This document shows positions 16,564-24,677 of a stretch of DNA of 64,000 nucleotides, in pieces (within the stretch, counting starts at the first letter, position 1; every line of letters begins with the position of its first letter). The stretch is from Janibacter cremeus. GTDB taxonomy: Bacteria; Actinomycetota; Actinomycetes; Actinomycetales; Dermatophilaceae. The DNA lies in NCBI RefSeq assembly GCF_029395675.1, contig NZ_CP115184.1, positions 2,170,001-2,234,000 of the forward strand. The letters run 5' to 3'. A model generated the notes under the pieces. That model saw nothing but the letters and a program-made list of their open reading frames with translations. It was not told the origin of the DNA and searched no databases. The position numbers and the translations under genes are program-made.

Positions 16564-17511
16564 TCAGAACTTGATGCGCGCGGTCTTGCGGAGCCACACG
16601 CCTCCGATGACGAACATCACGAGCGACAGGGCGAGCAGCCCGTAGCCGAGGAGGCTCTGCGTGAACGGAGCCAGATACGCGGGGTTGGTGAGCCAGAGGA
16701 AGCTCGCGATGCCGACCGGCAGGGCCATGAGGACGTAGACGGACATCTTCCCCTCTGCCGCCAGGACCTTGACCTGACGGCGGATCTGGTTGCGCTCGCG
16801 GATGGTGTGGCCGACGCCGTCGAGCACGTCGGCGAGGTTGCCGCCCACCTCACGGTTGATGACGATCGCCTGCGTGACCCAGTTGAAGTCCTCGCTGCCC
16901 ATGCGTTCGGCGGTCTCGTCGAGGGCCTCGTTGAGCGGACGGCCCACTCGCGTCTCGTTGATGATGCGGGCGAACTCGGTCGAGGTCGGCTCCTCGGCCT
17001 CGGTGGCGACGGACGCCAGGGCCTGCAGGAGGCTGTGACCGGCCCGCAGGCTGGATGCCATGAGCTGGAGGGAGTCGTCGAGCTGGTCGGCGAACGCGAC
17101 CCGGCGCCGGCTCGCCAGGACGCGGAGCGCGATCTTGGCGATGAGGGGGGCCGACACGGCCAGCGGGAGGGCGAGCAGCGGGCCCCCCAGGAGCAGGCCG
17201 ATCGTCGCGGCGACCAGGGCACCGATGCCCACCAGGAAGGCGAAGTCCTGGACTCGCGTGGTCAGTCCGGCGTTCTCCAGAGCGGCAGCGATGCTGTTGT
17301 CGGCGCCACGGCGGCGAAGGATCGTGTCGACGAGTTTCGTCGCCGTGTCGGTCGCACCGGTCAGGGCACTGGGACGCGCGCTCGGCGGTCGCCGCCGATC
17401 CCTGGGCAGGCGTGCCGGTCCGGGGCTGAGCAGCAGGTAGGTCAGCACGAGGAGCGCGAGGGCGAGGGCGATCACACCCGGCCCGGCGCCAGACGTCAGG
17501 ACCCGGGTCAC
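16564..17511 (-). CDS. tadB: Tad pilus platform protein TadB (locus 1)
   Basis: 315 residues, F-family. N-terminal helix, a linker, two helices, a T2SSF domain with LDDSLQLMASSLRAGHSLLQAL and the REVGGNLADVLDGVGHTIRER helix, then two C-terminal helices. The GTG start overlaps the tadA1 stop. Unlike the locus 2 counterpart it carries no vWA domain, so this is the ordinary TadB form. Confidence 0.88.
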   Translation of the reverse strand: MTRVLTSGAGPGVIALALALLVLTYLLLSPGPARLPRDRRRPPSARPSALTGATDTATKLVDTILRRRGADNSIAAALENAGLTTRVQDFAFLVGIGALVAATIGLLLGGPLLALPLAVSAPLIAKIALRVLASRRRVAFADQLDDSLQLMASSLRAGHSLLQALASVATEAEEPTSTEFARIINETRVGRPLNEALDETAERMGSEDFNWVTQAIVINREVGGNLADVLDGVGHTIRERNQIRRQVKVLAAEGKMSVYVLMALPVGIASFLWLTNPAYLAPFTQSLLGYGLLALSLVMFVIGGVWLRKTARIKF

Positions 17512-19091
17512 CGGTAGGCACCGCTCTGGGGTGCACCGAAGACGCTCGGCGACAGGGTGATGCCCAAGTCGGCGAAGCGGTCGGTGAAAGTGGGTCGGAT
17601 CCCGGTCGGCACCGGCTTGCCGAGGAACCGGCCGGAGGCGTCCACGCCGGCTGAGTAGTCGAAGAGGAAGGCGTCCTGGAGTGTGACGGTCTGCCCTTCC
17701 ATGCCCTGCAGCTCGGTGACCGCGGTGACTCGACGGGTGCCGTCGCGCAGACGGGTCAGCTGGACGATCACGTCGACCGCGGATGCGATCTGCTCGCGGA
17801 TGGCCCGCAGCGGCAGGTCCATGCCGGCCATGAGCACCAGGGTCTCCAGACGCGCCACGGCATCACGAGGTGAGTTCGCGTGCACGGTCGACAGCGAGCC
17901 GTCGTGGCCCGTGTTCATCGCCTGCAGCATGTCCAGGGTCTCCCCGCCGCGGACCTCGCCGACGACGATGCGGTCGGGGCGCATGCGCAGCGAGTTGCGC
18001 ACCAGCTCGCGGATGCTGACCTCGCCCTTGCCCTCGATGTTGGACGGGCGGCTCTCCAGGCGCACGATGTGCTCCTGCTGCAGCTGCAGCTCCACCGCGT
18101 CCTCGATGGTGACGATCCGCTCCCCCTCGGGGATGAAGGAGGAGAGCACGTTCAGCAGGGTGGTCTTCCCCGTGCCGGTGCCACCGGAGACGATGATGTT
18201 CAGCCGTGCCTCGACGCAGGCCTGGAGCAGTTCTGCCATCTCGTGACTGAGGGTGCCGAACCCGATGAGGTCGTTGACCTTGAAGGGATCCTTGGCGAAC
18301 TTGCGGATCGTCAGCGTCGAGCCGCTGAAGGCCAGCGGCGGGATGACCGCGTTGACGCGGGAGCCGTCGGCCAGCCGTGCGTCGACCAGTGGGGAGGACT
18401 CGTCGATCCGGCGACCGACCCGGGAGACGATGCGTTCGATCACCCGCCGCAGCTGCTCCTCGGAGGTGAACCGCGCATCGCTGCGGGTGAGCTTGCCCTG
18501 GTGCTCGACGTAGACCATCTCCGGGCCGTTGACCATGATCTCGGTGACCTCCGGGTCGTCGAGCAACCGCTGCAGCGGGCCGTGGCCGAGGACGTCGTCC
18601 TGCACCTCGCGGATCAGTCTGCGGCGCTCGTCGCCGGAGAGGGGCACCTTCTCCTCCTCCACGACGTGGTTCAGCTCGGTGCGCACGATCTGGTGGAGCT
18701 GGTCCTCACCCAGCGAGGGGTCGTTGAGTCGGGCGCCGATCCGCTCGAAGAGGGTCGCGGTGGCGCGGTCCTTCAGCTTGGTGAGCGCATCGCCGCCCGC
18801 CGAGACGGTGGCCGGCGACGTGCGGGGGGACTTCCCCGGGGACGTCTTCCGGGGCGAGGCGGGCGCGGTCGTCGCCCGGGCACTCGTGTCCTCCGCGCGC
18901 GTCTTCGCCGGCTGGGCCATCGCCGGTCGTGGCACGGATGGCGGGGCGCTCTCGCTCCCGCTCGCGCTCGGGGGGCTCGGGGCCACAGGCGGGATCACCG
19001 GGCGCTGCGGAGCGGCGGCGGAGCCCGGGACAGCGGGCCGCCCGCCGCCCTGCTGGTCACGTGCGGCCTGCAGGCGTTCGGACAGGTTCAT
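17508..19091 (-). CDS. tadA: Tad pilus assembly ATPase TadA/CpaF (locus 1)
   Basis: 527-residue type II/IV secretion ATPase that drives pilus assembly, and retraction in some relatives. An approximately 100-residue Pro/Ala/Ser-rich N-terminal extension precedes the usual CpaF N-domain (DDVLGHGPLQRLL, EVTEIMVNG). Walker A GGTGTGKTT at about 303-311, Asp box and Walker B (RIVVGEVRGGE), His box (GHDGSLSTVHANSP). The locus 2 paralogue lacks the long extension. Overlaps both neighbours by 4 bp. Confidence 0.93.
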   Translation of the reverse strand: MNLSERLQAARDQQGGGRPAVPGSAAAPQRPVIPPVAPSPPSASGSESAPPSVPRPAMAQPAKTRAEDTSARATTAPASPRKTSPGKSPRTSPATVSAGGDALTKLKDRATATLFERIGARLNDPSLGEDQLHQIVRTELNHVVEEEKVPLSGDERRRLIREVQDDVLGHGPLQRLLDDPEVTEIMVNGPEMVYVEHQGKLTRSDARFTSEEQLRRVIERIVSRVGRRIDESSPLVDARLADGSRVNAVIPPLAFSGSTLTIRKFAKDPFKVNDLIGFGTLSHEMAELLQACVEARLNIIVSGGTGTGKTTLLNVLSSFIPEGERIVTIEDAVELQLQQEHIVRLESRPSNIEGKGEVSIRELVRNSLRMRPDRIVVGEVRGGETLDMLQAMNTGHDGSLSTVHANSPRDAVARLETLVLMAGMDLPLRAIREQIASAVDVIVQLTRLRDGTRRVTAVTELQGMEGQTVTLQDAFLFDYSAGVDASGRFLGKPVPTGIRPTFTDRFADLGITLSPSVFGAPQSGAYR

Positions 19092-20299
19092 CGTCCTCTC
19101 CTTCGTCCGTGACGGGGCGGGCGCGAGTCGGGGTCCGGCTGCGCGGTGACGGTCTCCGGGATCGTGAGTCGCTCGACGAGGCGTCGCAGCTGCTTCGTCA
19201 CGGGGTCGCGTCCCCCCGACTGCAGGAGCGGCACCCCCTTGTTGGTCGCGACCCGGGTGGCAGGCGATACGGGAAGCCGGAGGTCGACCTTGGTGCCGAT
19301 CGTGGCCTCCACGTCCGCGACCGACAGCCCCCCGCGCTTGTCAGCGAAATTGACGACGACGTGCCGGGCGGGAGTGAGCATCCCGAGCTCTGCCAACGTG
19401 TCCAGCTCCTTGCGCAGGCCCCGCACGCCCGGCACGTCCATGCTGGTCAGCAGGACGTGGTCGGTGGTTCGGTCCAGCGCGGCGAGAGTGTGCTCGGACA
19501 GACCCGGAGCGGTGTCGACGACGACGTAGCGGAACTCGAGAGAGAGCATCTGCAGCAGCTGCGACACGTCCTCGCTCGTGATCGTGTCGGCCGCGGCGGG
19601 CGAGGGCGGACCGCAGATGACATGCAGGCCCGTCTCGTGGAGGGTCAGGAAGGTCTTGAGGACCATCGAGTCGCGTGCCGCCGAGCCGTGGACGACGTCG
19701 GCCAGGGTGAACTCCGGGGCCAGGTCCAGGGCGGTGGCGACATCGCCGAACTGCGCGTCGAGATCGACGAGGACGGTGGAGTTGGGGGCGGTGCGCGCCA
19801 GCCCGACGGCCAGGTTGGTGGCCACGGTGGTCTTGCCCACGCCCCCCTTGGGGGAGAGCACGCTGATCACCCGTCCCGTCGCCGGTGGGGCGTCCGAGCT
19901 CGCGGGCGCGACGGTGTGCGCGAGTGCCTGCGCTGCGAGCGCGGCCCGGTCGAGGACGGACTGGATCTCGGCGATCTCGGCCTGCGGGTGGAGGATGTCG
20001 CGGACGCCGGCGCGCATGGCGGCCAGCCCGAGGTCGGGCCCGTGCTCGGCGACCAGGACCACGGCGATCTGCGGGCACTGCTCGTCCAGCAGCGTCGCCA
20101 GGTCGAGGGCGTGATCCACGGCCAGCTCGGCGTCCAGCACCACCACGTCCGGTGCGGGGGCGCCGTCGAGCTGGGCGAAGAGGTGCGCCGGGTTGCTCGG
20201 CAGGGGCGCCGGAGGCAACGGGAGGAATGCCCCTCCGGTCGCGGCGCGGAACCGGGCCTCCAGGTCCGCGGAGGCGGTGGCCAGTGCGATGCGGGTCAT
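19088..20299 (-). CDS. tadZ: TadZ/CpaE-like localisation ATPase (locus 1)
   Basis: 403 residues. N-terminal receiver-like domain without obvious phospho-acceptor chemistry, then a MinD/ParA-type ATPase with deviant Walker A SPKGGVGKTT (about residues 149-158) and VVVDTAPGLSEHTL. TadZ/CpaE proteins place the Tad machine, often at a pole. Overlaps tadA1 and rcpC1 by 4 bp. Confidence 0.88.
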   Translation of the reverse strand: MTRIALATASADLEARFRAATGGAFLPLPPAPLPSNPAHLFAQLDGAPAPDVVVLDAELAVDHALDLATLLDEQCPQIAVVLVAEHGPDLGLAAMRAGVRDILHPQAEIAEIQSVLDRAALAAQALAHTVAPASSDAPPATGRVISVLSPKGGVGKTTVATNLAVGLARTAPNSTVLVDLDAQFGDVATALDLAPEFTLADVVHGSAARDSMVLKTFLTLHETGLHVICGPPSPAAADTITSEDVSQLLQMLSLEFRYVVVDTAPGLSEHTLAALDRTTDHVLLTSMDVPGVRGLRKELDTLAELGMLTPARHVVVNFADKRGGLSVADVEATIGTKVDLRLPVSPATRVATNKGVPLLQSGGRDPVTKQLRRLVERLTIPETVTAQPDPDSRPPRHGRRRGR

Positions 20300-21036
20300 T
20301 TGTACAGGCTCTCCCGCGTCGCAACGGCGGCGCCGCTGGCGTCAGCCTTCGCACCCTCCAGCGAGAGCCAGATGCGCTCGTACTCGGCCGCGTAGACGAC
20401 CTTCTCCGCCGCAGGCGCGTCGAGTGCCAGCGTGACCAAGATGGTCTCGGCCGGCGGTGCGGCAGCCGCCGGCTCGGCGGCTGGCTCGGCTGCCGGGTCA
20501 GCCGGCGGGGCCACCCCTCCCTGAACCCTGGTCACGAGTACGTTGTGGTCCATCAGGTGGGTCTTGCCGTCTTGGGCCTCACCCTCGAGCGAGACGAAGA
20601 TGCCCACCTTCTCACCGGCGAGCAGATGACCACCGACCACACGGGTGCGGTCCAACCGGACGGTGATCTGGTGCATCCCGGCGGGTGCCTCGACCTCCCC
20701 CGCCGCGGCAAGCGCGTCAGGCTCGACGAAGCGATGGGCCGGCAGCTGCTCGCCGGTCGCCAGCTCGGTCTCGACGACCTGTCCCGAGACCTCGTCCAGG
20801 GAGGACAGGGCACCGGGCGCCTTCGCGGAGGCCGGAACCGTCTCGAGGGCCACCCGATCGGCCAGCTGGCCGGCCGACGTGCCCTTGGGGATCTCCTCGG
20901 TGACCACGAGCACCTTGACGGGTTCGAGGTCGGACATGGCGCGCTCGTCCGCACCGGCCACGTAGGAGACGATGACGAGGGTGCCGATGATGGTCAACAC
21001 GAGGGCCACTGCTGCGGCGAGAAGACGACGGGACAC
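20296..21036 (-). CDS. cpaB: Flp pilus assembly protein CpaB/RcpC (locus 1)
   Basis: 246 residues: one N-terminal helix, then an SAF domain (VLVVTEEIPKGTSAGQL; ATGEQLPAHRFVE), then an RcpC-type beta domain and an Ala/Pro-rich insert (PPADPAAEPAAEP). Extracytoplasmic pilus-assembly factor, probably binding peptidoglycan or periplasmic components. Starts with GTG preceded by AGAGGAA on the coding strand. A 13-base gap separates it from tadG1. Confidence 0.82.
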   Translation of the reverse strand: MSRRLLAAAVALVLTIIGTLVIVSYVAGADERAMSDLEPVKVLVVTEEIPKGTSAGQLADRVALETVPASAKAPGALSSLDEVSGQVVETELATGEQLPAHRFVEPDALAAAGEVEAPAGMHQITVRLDRTRVVGGHLLAGEKVGIFVSLEGEAQDGKTHLMDHNVLVTRVQGGVAPPADPAAEPAAEPAAAAPPAETILVTLALDAPAAEKVVYAAEYERIWLSLEGAKADASGAAVATRESLYK

Positions 21037-21049
21037 GGGGGCGTTCCTC

Positions 21050-22006
21050 TTATTCGGTCAGGGCGACGACGGCGGCACCGAGCGTCGGCGCTGTCATGCT
21101 GTAGTCGAAGGCGTCGGAAAGGTCCACGAACTGGGTGAAGTACCCCCGGATGCACCGAGCGTCACCGCTGCACGGAGCGTTCCACTTGTACTCGCCGTTG
21201 AAGCTGTACCCGGTGAGCCTGAAGGCCGCGTAGCCGTACACGCGGTACGTCGCGGATGAGCCCGTGCCCGTCGACTTGTCGAAGATGGGCAGGAGCACCG
21301 TGGTGTCGTGCAGGGCGACGAAGTCCTCGGGAGTACATCCGCTGGAGACCGAGACACCGGTGTCCGTCAGGAGGGTCTGGAGGATCACCGAGGTCGCGTT
21401 GCAGCTGGTGGACCCGTCGGTCTTGAGCCAGCCGAACCCGCCGGGCACGTTGCCGGACGGCCCCGGGCACGGCGTGGCGGCGCCACTGGTGCCGGACAGA
21501 TAGATCGTGCGCGGCGTTGTTCCCGAGGGAATACCCCCGCCGGTCTGGCTGTCCCACTCGCAGTAGGACAGGGCCAGGGGCAGCATGGCGGTACCACCGC
21601 TCGGGTAGCCCCAGCCGGCCGAACTCTTGGCCGAGACCACGGCGCTGTCGTCCTGCCCGAGCACGGGGGCAAACCAGTGCTCACTCGTGCCTTGGTTGTT
21701 CACGGTGACCCGGCCGACGGTGGGGTCGAAGTGGGCAAGAGTCGCCGCGGGGTCCGCGTCGTTGCTGTTGGGGACGGCCAGCTCCTGGGCCGTCTGGGCG
21801 GGGTCGCCACAAGCCTCGCGCGCGCAGTCCTGGGCGATGGCCAACACGGCGGCGTCGGCGCCGGTCTGCAGCTGCTGGCGCTCGGCGTACATGGCGGCGA
21901 CGTCGATGGATATGGCCGCGAAGCCGATCAGCGGCACCATCATCAGCGCCACGACGACGGCGACGGCACCGCGCTCGCGCTCCTCGCGCCGGATCAACCG
22001 TTGCAT
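21050..22006 (-). CDS. tadG: TadG-like pseudopilin with cysteine-rich C-terminal domain (locus 1)
   Basis: 318 residues. The N-terminus has a TadE/TadG-type helix (ERGAVAVVVALMMVPLIG, putative cleavage after the Gly), the remainder is predicted extracytoplasmic. The C-terminal part shares a set of blocks with the locus 2 protein: S-x-CEWD-x-QT, GGFGWL, GST-x-C, LH-D/E...PIFD, GYSF, and C-x-G...C-I/L-x-G-Y/W-F. The paired cysteines suggest disulfides. Start overlaps the tadE1 end by 13 bp. Confidence 0.78.
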   Translation of the reverse strand: MQRLIRREERERGAVAVVVALMMVPLIGFAAISIDVAAMYAERQQLQTGADAAVLAIAQDCAREACGDPAQTAQELAVPNSNDADPAATLAHFDPTVGRVTVNNQGTSEHWFAPVLGQDDSAVVSAKSSAGWGYPSGGTAMLPLALSYCEWDSQTGGGIPSGTTPRTIYLSGTSGAATPCPGPSGNVPGGFGWLKTDGSTSCNATSVILQTLLTDTGVSVSSGCTPEDFVALHDTTVLLPIFDKSTGTGSSATYRVYGYAAFRLTGYSFNGEYKWNAPCSGDARCIRGYFTQFVDLSDAFDYSMTAPTLGAAVVALTE

Positions 22007-22383
22007 CGCATGGTTCCTTGGCCGGTGAGGGTGACGGTGAGCTGCTCGGGGAAGAGCATCAGGCTCAGCTCCTGGGTGATCGTGACGGTGGCCGTCTGCG
22101 CCATATCTGTGGTGGTGGCACAGGTCGTGGGGGTGACACCGATGTCACCGTCCGTCAGCGTCAGGAGCGGCGACGCCGAGGCCTTCGCCACGGCGCGGGC
22201 GTCGGTGGGGCTGTCCTGCAGGGCCATCACTCGGACACCGTCGCGGGCCGCGGCCGACAGCATGGTCTGGACGTGGTAGGCGCGCCCGAACTCCGCGATG
22301 CCGAGCACCAGGACCACCAGCAGCGGGAGCACAAGAGCGAACTCCACTGCCGCCACACCACGATCCTGCCGTCGAGATGTCAT
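21994..22383 (-). CDS. tadE: TadE-like pseudopilin (locus 1)
   Basis: 129 residues with the TadE signature DRGVAAVEFALVLPLLVVL: prepilin-peptidase site after Gly9, then the conserved Glu and a hydrophobic helix. The short C-terminal domain has two cysteines (TTCATT, MRCNG). A minor pilin expected to be processed by the same peptidase as Flp. The start is 18 bases beyond the hairpin that separates it from flp1. Confidence 0.85.
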   Translation of the reverse strand: MTSRRQDRGVAAVEFALVLPLLVVLVLGIAEFGRAYHVQTMLSAAARDGVRVMALQDSPTDARAVAKASASPLLTLTDGDIGVTPTTCATTTDMAQTATVTITQELSLMLFPEQLTVTLTGQGTMRCNG

Positions 22384-22401
22384 GCACCCTCCAGATGTGC
22401 G

Positions 22402-22434
22402 ACCGGCGCAGCAGCCGCTGGCTGCTGCGCCGGT
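22402..22434 (-). terminator. Intercistronic hairpin after flp1
   Basis: A perfect 15-bp stem (ACCGGCGCAGCAGCC, 22402-22416, and its complement 22420-22434) with a 3-base loop, between the flp1 stop and the tadE1 start. It is not followed by T-residues on the coding strand. Likely a partial terminator or mRNA 3'-end stabiliser that raises pilin message over the assembly genes. Confidence 0.75.
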
Positions 22435-22451
22435 GACGGATCAAGCGGAGA

Positions 22452-22673
22452 TCAGAGGACGGGCTCGGTCGTCCCACCCAGCTTGGTCCCGATCGTCGTG
22501 AACATGTCGTTCAACTCAGTTCCGAGAGTGGTGACCGCGACGATGATGACAACCGCGATCAGGCCGACGAGAAGCCCGTACTCGACGGCGGTGGCGCCGC
22601 GCTCCTTGCGACCCTCGAAGCGGTCGCCGACGAGCGTGTAGATGGTGGCCAGGTAAGCGGCTGCACGGTTCAT
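22452..22673 (-). CDS. flp: Flp family type IVb pilin (locus 1)
   Basis: 73-residue prepilin. A 26-residue leader ends in GRKERG, followed by ATAVEYGLLVGLIAVVII: cleavage after Gly26 would leave a 47-residue mature pilin with Glu at +5 and Tyr at +6, the Flp hallmark. GAAGGAAAA precedes the ATG. First gene of locus 1. Longer leader than the locus 2 pilin. Confidence 0.92.
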   Translation of the reverse strand: MNRAAAYLATIYTLVGDRFEGRKERGATAVEYGLLVGLIAVVIIVAVTTLGTELNDMFTTIGTKLGGTTEPVL

Positions 22674-23018
22674 GACTTTTCCTTCACTAGGTCTGCGGGT
22701 CGTCTGACCCGATCAGGGGGAGGCCCAGTTCCTGTGATGAACCAGCGCCACGAGAAGGATGGCAGATGATTGCCGTTCACGCAAACTCGCGCAAAGCACG
22801 AGTTTTCTCGTTGTGAATATATGCAGTGCCCTGGCCACTATGGCGGCGTGAAACCCGCACTCAGAGAACGACATTCGGATTCTGGTCGCGCGAGCCGCCA
22901 CCGCAACATGGACCCCTCTGGTGTGCGCGACCGGCTCCGGTGCCGTAGGTTCCCTAGGGCCGACAATTTTGCAGATCAAGAAACTCCGCAGGCAGGGCAC
23001 TTCGTGTATAGTAAGGAA
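22674..23018. promoter_or_regulatory. Control region between flp1 and the divergent tetR gene
   Basis: 345 bases, markedly less GC-rich than the surroundings. Seen: a leader hairpin CGGGTC-GTCT-GACCCG (22696-22711) just upstream of flp1; the hairpin ACGAG-TTTT-CTCGT (22798-22811); a leftward -10 candidate TATATT (22821-22816); and TATAGT at 23007-23012 just before the tetR gene. The two inverted repeats are candidates for the TetR operator. No gene seen inside. Confidence 0.4.
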
Positions 23019-23666
23019 ATGGTCAAGGAAGAGCTGGGCCTCAGAGAGCTGAAGAAGCAGATGACCCGCGAGTCGATCGCGGACGCCGCGCTTCAGCTGA
23101 CCCTGGAAAAAGGGCTGAGTGACGTCACGATCGAGGAGATCGCGCAGGTGGCCTTCGTCTCGCCGCGCACGGTGTCGAACTACTTCTCGTGCAAGGAAGA
23201 GGCAGTCGTGACCGCCGGCGGTGATGCCTCGACGGACCTGATCGAGGAGTTCGCACAGCGCCCGGAGGACGAGGCACCCCTTGAGGCCCTGCGCCAGGTG
23301 GTGACGAACTTCGTGGCCTCGACCACCCCCGAGGATCTGCGCCTGAGCGTGCAGAAGATGCAGCTGATCGACGACAACCCTTCCCTGCGCCCGTACCAAG
23401 TGGCACAGCACGCGCACATGGAGGAGCTCCTGCGCTTGAAGATCGCCGAGCGCACTGGTGGCGACGTCGACAGGGACCTCTACCCTTGGCTCGTCGCCGC
23501 TGCCGCCGTGACCGCCGTGACCGCCGCCATGCGGCTGTGGGCGAAATCGGACAGCTCGCCTGACGAGCTCACGCGGCTGGTGCAGACTGCCTTCACTCTG
23601 ACCTCCGACGGCTTGGCATCGCCCACCCTCGGCGACTCAAGCGATCCTTCCAGCCACGTCGACTGA
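23019..23666 (+). CDS. TetR family regulator between the two tad loci
   Basis: 215 residues. Helix-turn-helix visible in VTIEEIAQVAFVSPRTVSNYF; the C-terminal domain is generic. ATG 23019 is preceded directly by GTAAGGAA and puts the HTH at the usual distance from the N-terminus; an upstream in-frame extension of about 83 residues is Arg/Cys-rich and unlikely. Transcribed away from flp1 and towards tadC2. Position suggests control of tad locus 1, which is inference. Base composition of its upstream region is AT-shifted. Confidence 0.8.
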   Translation: MVKEELGLRELKKQMTRESIADAALQLTLEKGLSDVTIEEIAQVAFVSPRTVSNYFSCKEEAVVTAGGDASTDLIEEFAQRPEDEAPLEALRQVVTNFVASTTPEDLRLSVQKMQLIDDNPSLRPYQVAQHAHMEELLRLKIAERTGGDVDRDLYPWLVAAAAVTAVTAAMRLWAKSDSSPDELTRLVQTAFTLTSDGLASPTLGDSSDPSSHVD

Positions 23667-23746
23667 CTGAGCCCAGTGGGGGCGCGTGTTATGCGTTCAG
23701 AGGTCACGAAGGACAAGGCGGAACCGTCGAGAACCTTCGGCTTGAG

Positions 23747-24676
23747 CTACAGCGCCCCACCCGAGCCGAACATGTTTTCCATCATTCGGATCGCACCGGG
23801 ACCGATGATGACGACGAACATGGCCGGGAACATGCAGAAGAGCAGCGGAAAGAGGATCTTGACGGTGACCTTCTGCGCCTGTTCCTCGGCCTTCTGCCGG
23901 CGGACCACCCGCATCGACGAGGTCTGCTCTCGCAGAACCTTGGCGACCGGGATGCCAAGCCGGTCGGACTGCACGATCGCCGAGACGAAGTTCTTCACCT
24001 CCGGCAGCACGACCCGCTGCCCCATCGAGGAGAAAGCCTGAGCGCGGGTCTTGCCGAGTTGGATTTCGGACAGCACCCGGGCGAACTCCCCCGACAGCGG
24101 GCCGTCGGTGGTCCGGGCCACCCGCAGGATGGCTCCGTCGAAGCCCTGCCCCGCTTCAACGCATACCGTGAGCACGTCGAGGACATCGGCGAGGTCCTTC
24201 GAGGTGCGCTCCTGACGTCGCAGCGCCGCGTTGTACAGCAAGATGTCTGGCAGGTGGAAGAGCGCCGCCGCGAGGCCCACCGCCACCAGGACTCCGACTA
24301 CGGTGAGGCCACCGAAGCTCAGTCCGAGGGCGAGCCCCAGCAGCAGGCACATCCCCTTGACTCCCATGATCCGATCGACCGTCCACGGCGGGGGATTCCC
24401 GGCGCGGTCCAGTCCGCTGGCCAGCCGGTCGACCCTCCCGCTCGGGGACAGCCGGCGGGCCAACCCGCGCGAACCGGCGAGCACGGGCCCGACGAAGCGC
24501 TCCGAGGCCGGCAGTTCGCTGCGCACGACCGACCTCGAGGACACCGTCCCCTCGATCAGGGCCAGGCCGCGTGCCACCCCGGTCGGTTCGGACGGTCGGA
24601 GCGTGAAGGCGAGCACCAGGACGAGGACGAGCAGGGCGAGCGCGATCATCGCGACCCCGACGAGAGCAATGGTCAT
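23747..24676 (-). CDS. tadC: Tad pilus platform protein TadC (locus 2)
   Basis: 309 residues, F-family, last gene of locus 2. T2SSF segment LADVLDVLTVCVEAGQGFDGAI and the KVTVKILFPLLFCMFPAMFVV ending parallel tadC1. One TM helix at the N-terminus, two before the T2SSF domain. Ends 80 bases from the convergent tetR gene; an imperfect CGAAGG/CCTTCG pairing lies in the gap. One base separates its start from the tadB2 stop. Confidence 0.88.
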   Translation of the reverse strand: MTIALVGVAMIALALLVLVLVLAFTLRPSEPTGVARGLALIEGTVSSRSVVRSELPASERFVGPVLAGSRGLARRLSPSGRVDRLASGLDRAGNPPPWTVDRIMGVKGMCLLLGLALGLSFGGLTVVGVLVAVGLAAALFHLPDILLYNAALRRQERTSKDLADVLDVLTVCVEAGQGFDGAILRVARTTDGPLSGEFARVLSEIQLGKTRAQAFSSMGQRVVLPEVKNFVSAIVQSDRLGIPVAKVLREQTSSMRVVRRQKAEEQAQKVTVKILFPLLFCMFPAMFVVIIGPGAIRMMENMFGSGGAL

Positions 24677-24677
24677 G

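Noticed and set aside
22770..23018. An 83-residue N-terminal extension of the TetR gene between the tad loci
   Set aside because: Composition is unlike a TetR N-terminus, and the later ATG has the ribosome site.
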